From Beaufortia kweichowensis (lineage: Eukaryota > Chordata > Actinopteri > Cypriniformes > Gastromyzontidae): DNA of 64,000 nt. Below are positions 57,608 to 64,000 of this stretch, piece by piece. The notes beneath the pieces were generated by a model. The model did not search any database. It was not told the origin of the DNA and saw only the letters and a program-made list of their open reading frames with translations. The position numbers were made by a program, and so were the translations under genes. Positions within the stretch are counted from its first letter, which is position 1, and each line of letters starts with the position of its first letter. The DNA is taken from NCBI GenBank assembly GCA_019155185.1, contig CM032802.1, forward strand, positions 9,524,501 to 9,588,500, in the 5' to 3' direction.

Positions 57608-57836
57608 TCATGTTTTGTGAAGAAAGTTCTCTCTGGTACCTTCTGTGTGAACCACATAGTCTAAGGATGTGTCCGCAGGGGTTTCCAGCTGACGTAACAG
57701 AACCTGGATGATGGTCTGAAGTTGTGGTACGAGTCTATCTGGGTCTGACAGACTGCCTGAGGCAGGCACATGGATCAAGGCAGCCTTTCCCTGCCCGTGG
57801 TACAATGAAAAATAATATACAAAATCACAGAGGTAC
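57608..57836 (-). CDS. pgpep1l: pgpep1l exon 5 (last)
   Basis: 229 bp from the split Arg codon to TGA. It encodes YLCDFVYYFSLYHGQGKAAL then IHVPASG, with the nucleophile-type Cys and the catalytic-type His, followed by a helical C-terminus ending ENFLHKT. Acceptor TTTTTCAG. The C-terminus is a little longer than in PGPEP1. Confidence 0.9.
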
Positions 57837-58610
57837 CTGAAAAATGTTAACTCGCTGTTAGATAACTGATGCCATTTTAACATCTAATAAATATATTACA
57901 TTCATACCAGAAAATTACAAATGAACTATCGCACAGTTTTCTCTAATTATCCGCAATCTTACTGTACTGTACTTGACATAAAAATGCTCGACATGTTACC
58001 TTCCAGCATCCCTGGAGTAGATGACATCAAACCCCACACTTTTTAACTGTTTGCTGAGAAACCTCATGTCTATGATGGAGTCCAAACTTTCTGGTCCTCC
58101 CTCAATGCAGCAGTGATGAACAGGGTAAAGACCACTCACATCTCTGTCCTTGTAACTTTGATTCTTCCCTGTTTGCTCCAGTATGATGCCTTTGACTCCT
58201 GGAGCAATGCCCAAGTGAATAACAAACTGCCATCACATAGGGAGAATGTAACATTATTTGTTTGAGATGCATGTTGTATATATAATTAGGTACTTTGGTG
58301 TTATTTGATGTAGCTTACTCATTTTATATATAGCATAAAGCATTGTTTAATCTCTGTGTCCCATCAAATCATCTGTTAACATTACCTTTGGAGTCTTCTG
58401 CCAGATATTATCAAGAACCTGCTGACATTTTCCGTAACTTACAGGAATCTCCTTAATAAAAACCTCTATACGGTCTCCAAGTCCCACAACTTTCAGACCC
58501 TACAAAACAATAAATCATATTTCTTTAGTACATTACAGACCACCAATATATATATATATATATATTCTATGTATGTGTATATGAATATGTTAGTGTTCTG
58601 TATATTACAA

Positions 58611-58654
<44 letters not shown>

Positions 58655-58952
58655 TTTTTTTTACAATACCTTAGCTGCCTCCCAACTTGGATTCACCACG
58701 TACTGTCGAAACGGACCAAAACCTTACAAAATGTATATAGTATATTACAAAGTTAAATAAATACCTGTTAGAAATTAATAAGAGTTACAAAAATGTCTAA
58801 TTAAATAAACCTAATTGTTTTCTAATAAAACATAAATACGCAATTTCTATTTATAACCAGGACTTTTGGTCTACGTGCTGAACGTGTCAGATAACAAAAC
58901 TAAACCACTAACCTGTTACAACAACAACTTCACGATTAGTGTCCATAGCCAT
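57608..58952 (-). CDS. pgpep1l: pgpep1l, pyroglutamyl-peptidase I-like, 5 exons
   Basis: Peptidase family C15, cytosolic cysteine peptidases that remove N-terminal pyroglutamate. Five minus-strand exons join in one frame of 220 codons plus TGA (PGPEP1 is 209 residues). Seen in order: VVVVTGFGPF near the N-terminus, the Glu of IILEQTGKN, CCIEGGPESLDSIIDM, the Cys of DAGRYLC and the His of ALIHVP. These three fit the Glu/Cys/His catalytic residues of PGPEP1. FRQYVVNPSWEA and DAGRY fit the PGPEP1L paralogue, as does the location between igf1r and synm. The start is taken at MAMDTNRE, which matches the family N-terminus; a second Met two codons later has a better Kozak context, and the frame stays open up to an ATG at 59099. 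Activity is not shown. Confidence 0.9.
58000..58226 (-). CDS. pgpep1l: pgpep1l exon 4
   Basis: 227 bp encoding FVIHLGIAPGVKGIILEQTG through CCIEGGPESLDSIIDM to DVIYSRDAG. It carries the catalytic-type Glu in ILEQ and the conserved GPES segment. Acceptor GATGGCAG, donor GGAAG|GTAACA. Confidence 0.9.
58386..58499 (-). CDS. pgpep1l: pgpep1l exon 3
   Basis: 114 bp, 38 codons, phase 0 at both ends. The product begins GLKVVGLGDRIEVFIKEIPV and ends DNIWQKTPK. EIPVSY aligns with the EIPVEY strand of PGPEP1. Acceptor TTTTGTAG, donor AAG|GTAATG. Confidence 0.88.
58546..58653. repeat. Two (TA)n tracts in pgpep1l intron 2
   Basis: TA runs at 58546-58565 and 58614-58653 fill much of this 170-bp intron. 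The second lies about 16 bases from the exon 2 donor. Confidence 0.93.
58670..58722 (-). CDS. pgpep1l: pgpep1l exon 2
   Basis: 53 bp encoding FGPFRQYVVNPSWEAAK after the split Gly. Acceptor TTTGTAAG, donor AAG|GTATTG, ending in phase 0. It matches the conserved GFGPF...VNxSW motif of pyroglutamyl-peptidase I. A (TA)n tract starts about 16 bases into the next intron. Confidence 0.87.
58913..58952 (-). CDS. pgpep1l: pgpep1l exon 1
   Basis: 40 coding bp, MAMDTNREVVVVTG up to a split Gly codon, donor ACAG|GTTAGT. The strand-plus-TGFGPF opening is the start of the C15 fold. The context of the ATG at 58952 is weak (C at -3) and that at 58946 is strong (G at -3 and +4). Upstream in-frame codons to 59099 would add 49 residues without family similarity. 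Confidence 0.75.
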
Positions 58953-59535
58953 AAGATAATTGTGTGGAACTACTGTAATATCGTTATGGTAGTATTGTTT
59001 TGTACTGTTACTGAAAGTGCCTGTATTAGATTGCGCAATTGAGACTGTAGAAGAGCGATTGCATTGTCCTTTTTTCTCCACATGGGAGAGCCATCTCATA
59101 TCCCATCATAACACTCCCTCAAACATCTCCCACTGAACTGGACGCACATTTAAAAATCCTACCATGGCGAAGGAGTGGCTTATAAACGGTCGTGATGACG
59201 TTTGTTAACCTAACCTATTAAATATTAAGCTCGTCTGCGTTCACGCTCGTCTGTTTTGGCCAATCATTTGGCTCCATTGGGCGAACGTCTCGTTACGTAA
59301 TTAATATTCATAAGCCAAACGTTTGCCGTAGTATGATTCGTAAATTCGCTAACGGGACATGGGATCAGCTTATTAGCGTACGTCTCTCCTCTGCACTTGT
59401 CCGTCTCCGCCTCCGCCCCGCTGAATCCTCACCAACGCTTTTCACCGACGCACATCGCTGATGACAACGAAAAACGTTTCGAGCTGCCTCTAACATAACG
59501 CATTTAAGTTGATTTAAAATAAGAAAATAACAAAA
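58953..59535. promoter_or_regulatory. Divergent pgpep1l/synm promoter region
   Basis: 583 bp between the two start codons, with pgpep1l leaving to the left and synm to the right. CCAAT at 59260-59264 and ATTGG at 59276-59280 form a head-to-head CCAAT pair (NF-Y type). CCGCCCC at 59413-59419 is an Sp1-type GC box, TGACG at 59196-59200 a half CRE, and TATAAA at 59181-59186 is probably too far from synm to serve it. CpGs are frequent from about 59220 to 59480. The region includes both 5' UTRs. Confidence 0.6.
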
Positions 59536-60333
59536 ATGTTCAGAATCAGGGAGCCGTTCGAGAGCGAGAAGCTTCAACTCCAGGCGCTCAACCAACGACT
59601 CGGCCAGTACTTACACCGCGCCAAACACTTAGAGCAAGAAAACGCCTGTTTGATAAGCGAAATTAATTCAATCAGACGAAACAGGTCGGGAGAATGTGAA
59701 AACAAACACATGTCAGAGTTACGGGAAATGCGAAGACTGGTGGATCGCTTATCTTTTGAGAAATGCCGAGCGGAGATGGAGCGAGAGAAACTGCGTAATG
59801 AACTTCAGATGCTTCAGGCTTTGCGCTCGGAAGAGGCGGCGGTGAGCAAAACCATCGACGGTGAAGTAAAAGGGCACGAGTGGCAGCTCCACCACGCTCT
59901 TCAGACCAACAATGCGTTGGAGGATCGTCTCATTCAGCTCGAAAACGAATATACGTTTCTGGAAGATGCCCACAGAAAAGAAGTGGCCCACCTGCGAAAC
60001 CAGGTGAGCTCCCGGGCCGTTCGCGTTGTCACGCAGCCGTATCCTCAAGTTCCTCAAGTTACGATGGAAGAGGTGCAGCACTATGCGGCCAATTTTACCG
60101 AAAGCTGGAGGGAGACTTTGGATATGTACCGACTAAAGGTGGAAGAGATTGAAGAGTCTATAAAAGCAGATCAAGCGAGACTGGAAGACATTCAGAGAGA
60201 GAAGAAGGAATGCGCTTCACAGTTCATAAGACTGCGTGAAGAGATCGAGAAACAAACGCAAGTGCAGCTGAACCTTGAGGAGCAGCTCATGAACATGCAA
60301 GAACATTTTAAAGAAGAAGTTAATCAGTATCAG
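59536..60333 (+). CDS. synm: synm exon 1: head, coil 1 and start of coil 2
   Basis: 798 bp, 266 codons, donor CAG|GTGGGT. The product opens MFRIREPFESEKLQLQALNQ. The first ten or so residues are the head, followed by heptad-rich coil 1. A Pro-rich linker VTQPYPQVPQV sits at about residues 165-175, as in the synemin linker L12, and is followed by ESWRETLDMYRLKVEEIEES and more coiled coil. Known synemin genes have this same large first exon. Confidence 0.94.
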
Positions 60334-63300
60334 GTGGGTCGAAAAAGACATTTAACGAACAAAAAATGTATTAACGAAATCATATACAGGGACACACCCA
60401 CCCACTGTGGAATGGACATAAAATAAACCTCTTAGTTATTACAAACACAAATAACAGATTCGGGATTACACACGTAGAAGCCAAGCAATCATCAACATCA
60501 CATTATCCAATTCAACACCTGTTCTTTAAATGGCCCCTTGGGAGCTCAAATGAGGAGTGCTTCAGCACTATCAATATCCATGTTTACCATCTACAGCTCG
60601 AGAGGCTTTAGAAAAATTCTGCATTAATGCTTCATCCCTATAATTGCTTCTCTCTAGAGAGAAAGACAAATGAGCAGTTATTAAATCAAGCATTTTAGTG
60701 TTTAGTGTCCCTGTGAACTAAATTGAATGAGCTGCATGGAGGATGTCAGTCTTAACCTGTGACTGCAAGTACTCTAATTAGAATAATAATTGCCAAATGT
60801 ACTGTCCAGCCTCTGAAACAATGACATTTCCTACTAAGCAGACAGGTAATGCTGGTTGTATTAAACAGTTTGATTAATTTTTTTAGGTAAAAATGTGTAC
60901 AGTAACTTTAGCATCCGAGGACTAATGCAGATAATATTCTAAAGGGTTGACAACACTTACGTGACCGCCAGAAGTACTGTAAGCAATACAGCTTGTGAAT
61001 GCTGGATATTTAGGAGAAGATTGTTATTTGTATGAACCAGTACATTCTGTGTAACTGAAATATGTATGTTAAAGACACGTTGAACAATATAAAGCAGATT
61101 ATTTTGTAGTATTAAAAGCGCCTGTGTCTTTAAATACATAACAAGGTTTCAGCAGGGAGTGATACTGCAAGAGCTTTTAAACAGGTGCATCACAGAAACA
61201 GAAGCACCATAAATATACTTTTTGACACCTTTTTAAAATAGAGAAAAAGGTTAGATAAAAATAGCTTTAGGCATGCTACGCTAGTAAGTATATTACAAAA
61301 AGCATTGTAACTAATTTGAACAAATATAAAATGCATATAGTAAACAAAACAGATGCAGTTTTTTTGCGGTTGTCTTTCTAATCATTTTTAAATTACACTA
61401 TGTATTCCATATTTTATTTTTTATTTCCAAACGAAAACAAGCATTTTTAACTTGATATTTATTTAAATGAATGAAACATTCTATGTATCGTTTTGTCGTA
61501 CAGGTTGTTATTGAAGATCTGGAGTATGAGCGCAAATTGCTGTCCAACAATATATCAGAGAAGCTAAAGGATCATCAGGATCTCTTACAGGTCAAGATGG
61601 GTCTCGCTCTGGAAGTGGCTGCATACAGGTAGACATCTTTTGTAAAAAATACTGAAAAAGTGCTCTGGTGTTTGTAGGGTAGAGCATGACACTAGCAATG
61701 TCAATTTTGGGGCTTCTCAAGAAATACCTAGAATTCATTGTCACTGTGGCTAAAATTAAATGTTAATTCATCTTAGCAACCTTCTGAGAGAAGGTTGGTT
61801 TCATGCACGTACTGTTTGACAGTTCCCTCATACTCATGTTTGCTTGAAAAATACTGTCATTGGTCTGATGCCAGTTCAAGTACAGGGAGAAATGACCTTT
61901 TGTTGTGCCCTTAAAGTGAAGCTGTCTCCTCCCACATTCTCTTATGACATTAAATATTAATACCAAAATTAGTTCTGCTTCATAGACTTTGACTGATATG
62001 ATGTCTCTTAACTGTAGAAGCAGTGTGGGATATCTGTATATCCTTAAAAATAATTAAAATGTCTCACATTTCAATATTTAACTTAAATTCTTAAATAAAT
62101 TTAACTTAAATAAATGAGATAAAAATACTAAAAATTTAACATTTACATATGACTGTTTTGTTTATTGACAGAACCAGTAAAGGCTTAATTGACAAATGAA
62201 TGATGGTTTTCAAACTGGTTTTAAAAACTCTTCCAGTCTTTTATTGATCAGAAGAAACAATCAGTCTGCCCCTAAAATCATCAAACTCAAGTGTGTTTTG
62301 AGACTTATTTAAGTAGTGGAGTTGTTTGGGTAACAGAGTCACCACCCCTAACATGAGCCTTGCAGATGTTGAAATGTATTTTTAGTTACTGCAGCAACAC
62401 AACAACAAAACCCCGCCCACTTGGCACATCTACTAATAGCCCCTCCTCTTTTTCCTTGGTCAACTCTGTTTTGTTGACCCATTCACTGTGCATATGAGAA
62501 AGCACTGAAGCTGATTTATGATAGCTTTCATGGTGGAGATTCAACATGGTGCATTAGAAATATTACACTGCATGAATTATTAGCAGGTAGAGTTAATATG
62601 TGCTGTGTGCATAACAATAACGTTTAAAAGGTTTAGCATTTTCCTTGTTTTGTTGTCAGACTATACCTTGCGTTGTTTACATTAAAGTGTTTCTACATTT
62701 GCATTACATTTATGAATTAATGTGTCTTTGGTGGCTATTTAAATTTTCAAGATAACTTGGATTGGCTTATGTCCATCACTGCAGATAAAAAACACCATGT
62801 GACTTTCATAAAGTATATTTCTACGAAAATATTCATATTTTAAATATATAAATATATTAAAATATATCCAGATTGATTTATCTGGCATTTATTATTTGAA
62901 GATGTTCAGCCTGTGTACTGTGGAGAATATTTAAAGAATCTTCTGAGAGGTGATGATTTAGGAGTGCCGTTCCATTCGTCTGTTTAAAACTGCAGTGCAT
63001 TCTAAGCCATAATGAAAACAGACGGGTACATTGTGCCAGTTATTTTTAGTGCAGTCGTTCAGAAGAATGACAGGGGACTTGCACAGGAATACTCAACTAG
63101 AGCTCCAGAAGGTCAGTAGATGTTTTCTACTACAGTTTTTATATACTAGCATTGTCAAGGTAGGTTCAAAGTGTTTAAGGACTCATTAAACTAATTAAAC
63201 CCAATTGTGGAGAAAAGCCTGTTCTTAGACTGTGGTGACCTTCACTGTGTTTCTGCTTAGGGCAAGCTTTGTTAGGTTGGTTGTCCATGCTAGTGTTGAT

Positions 63301-64000
63301 TTTGTTTGCTGATGGCAGAGCATGAAGGTAGTCAGAACTCTCAGAAAAGGTGAAATAGCCACTATGCTCATGATGTTTTTTGGGCTGTTTAATGTGTCTG
63401 TTTTTTACATTTTGACATTTCTATTTTTATCAGGGCACTGTTGGAGGAGGAAGGAAGACATGCTCAAATCTGGTCCAGTCAGCATTCAACAGAAAGAATA
63501 ATAGGTACTTGTTTGCTTGCATCATAGTTAACGCCCAACTGTCAATTTTGCTTTTAAACCATACAGTATTATTAAAAAATCATTTACATTTTCAATTACT
63601 GTACATTATAATTTGTAACAAAAATATATGTTGTCTATCTAGACATAAAAATGCCACCCCACCCCTACACTCCAAGAGTCTCCGCCACTCCATCAAGTCG
63701 ACTAGATACCAGAAAACATTTCACAGGATATGATGTGAAATACATGGAGCCCATTTCCAGCATGAGAACTTCATCTGTATCAAGTCAGCTTCACTCTCAC
63801 GTACCCTCAAGGATTGTGCCCATCAGTGTTTTAAATCGTGCCCAGCAAAGTCCTGCTTCAAGAAGAGACATGATTTCTTTCACCAAAGCAGCACAGGCCA
63901 CCAGTACTCCAAAACCCAGTGTCTCTTCTTCTGAGATGAAGAGAGAGATGGATGAGAAAGTAAGAAAAGAGAATTTACAGTATTCTTTAAAACGTCCAGC
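59536..64000 (+). CDS. synm: synm (synemin) coding exons 1-4, 3' partial
   Basis: Synemin, a large type IV intermediate filament protein that copolymerises with desmin or vimentin and links them to costameres and adhesions. Four exons join in phase and stay open to the window edge (450 codons and 2 bases). The head is very short; the rod opens with LNQRLGQYLHRAKHLEQEN, the intermediate filament helix-initiation motif, and closes with LALEVAAYRALLEEE, the helix-termination motif. The SWRETLDMY and DHQDLLQVK segments match human synemin SWRETVQLY and DYQDLLQVK. An in-frame TAA at 59515 with no ATG between fixes the start. Location next to pgpep1l supports synm over other filament genes. Confidence 0.93.
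60334..61503 (+). other. synm: synm intron 1
   Basis: 1170 bp, AT-rich, with no recognised repeat. A stretch around 60540-60850 has higher complexity but no exon signal. Confidence 0.8.
61504..61628 (+). CDS. synm: synm exon 2: coil 2
   Basis: 125 bp encoding VVIEDLEYERKLLSNNISEK and then KDHQDLLQVKMGLALEVAAY. It is the C-terminal part of the rod just before the helix-termination motif. Acceptor GTCGTACAG, donor ACAG|GTAGAC, ending in phase 2. Confidence 0.93.
61629..63433 (+). other. synm: synm intron 2
   Basis: 1805 bp, AT-rich, no exon and no clear repeat family. Confidence 0.8.
63434..63504 (+). CDS. synm: synm exon 3: end of rod
   Basis: 71 bp encoding RALLEEEGRHAQIWSSQHST and ERII. 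It completes the YRALLEEE helix-termination motif (human YRALLEGE) and starts the tail. Acceptor TTATCAG, donor ATAG|GTACTT, phase 1. Confidence 0.92.
63643..64000 (+). CDS. synm: synm exon 4: start of long tail (cut by window)
   Basis: 358 bp open to the window end, acceptor CTATCTAG. The product starts DIKMPPHPYTPRVSATPSSR and is rich in Ser, Pro and Arg, with KREMDEKVRKEN near the end. In known synemins this last exon carries more than a thousand tail residues, so most of it lies beyond the window. Conservation with human is weak here, as expected for the tail. Confidence 0.88.

Overview
The window is vertebrate nuclear DNA, and the codon usage, short downstream introns, microsatellites and dispersed repeats point to a teleost fish, most likely a cyprinid or related ostariophysan. 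The species is an inference; the vertebrate gene content is read directly. Three genes are present in the order igf1r (+), pgpep1l (-), synm (+). This is the same order and orientation I recall around human 15q26.3 (IGF1R, PGPEP1L, SYNM).

Positions 1-35112 hold no coding exon and are read as the 3' part of the very large intron 2 of igf1r. The intron is AT-rich and carries microsatellites, degraded dispersed repeats, a tRNA-derived SINE remnant, a palindromic MITE-like element and one CpG-dense patch near 30.6 kb. From 35113 to 53027 lie 19 coding exons that correspond to human IGF1R exons 3-21. They cover the Cys-rich domain, L2, the FnIII domains, the insert domain with its furin site, the transmembrane helix, the tyrosine kinase and the C-terminal tail. 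The joined exons give one uninterrupted frame: 2 bases completing a split Met codon, then 1184 codons and a TGA. Exon 2 and exon 1 lie outside the window. A 3' UTR of about 4.5 kb follows, ending at an AATAAA at 57537, with candidate let-7, miR-99/100, miR-1/206 and miR-15/16 sites.

On the minus strand, 57608-58952 encodes pgpep1l, a pyroglutamyl-peptidase I-like protein of about 220 residues in five exons, with the Glu, Cys and His catalytic residues kept. Its stop codon lies only about 65 bases from the igf1r poly(A) signal, so the two transcripts meet tail to tail and probably overlap. Its start lies about 580 bp from the start of synm, and the shared upstream region has two CCAAT boxes and a GC box.

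From 59536 to the window end are the first four coding exons of synm (synemin, a type IV intermediate filament protein). They include the complete alpha-helical rod and the start of the long tail exon, which is cut by the window edge. The three genes share no pathway: igf1r is a growth-factor receptor kinase, pgpep1l a cysteine peptidase and synm a cytoskeletal protein. They are linked by old synteny. I saw no previously undescribed biological system. The points most worth checking are the lengthened Ser/Pro-rich IGF1R tail, its Tyr-to-Phe change, the NAGNAG acceptor before exon 18, the complementary CU and GA tracts in the introns, the overlapping 3' ends and the CpG-dense intronic patch.
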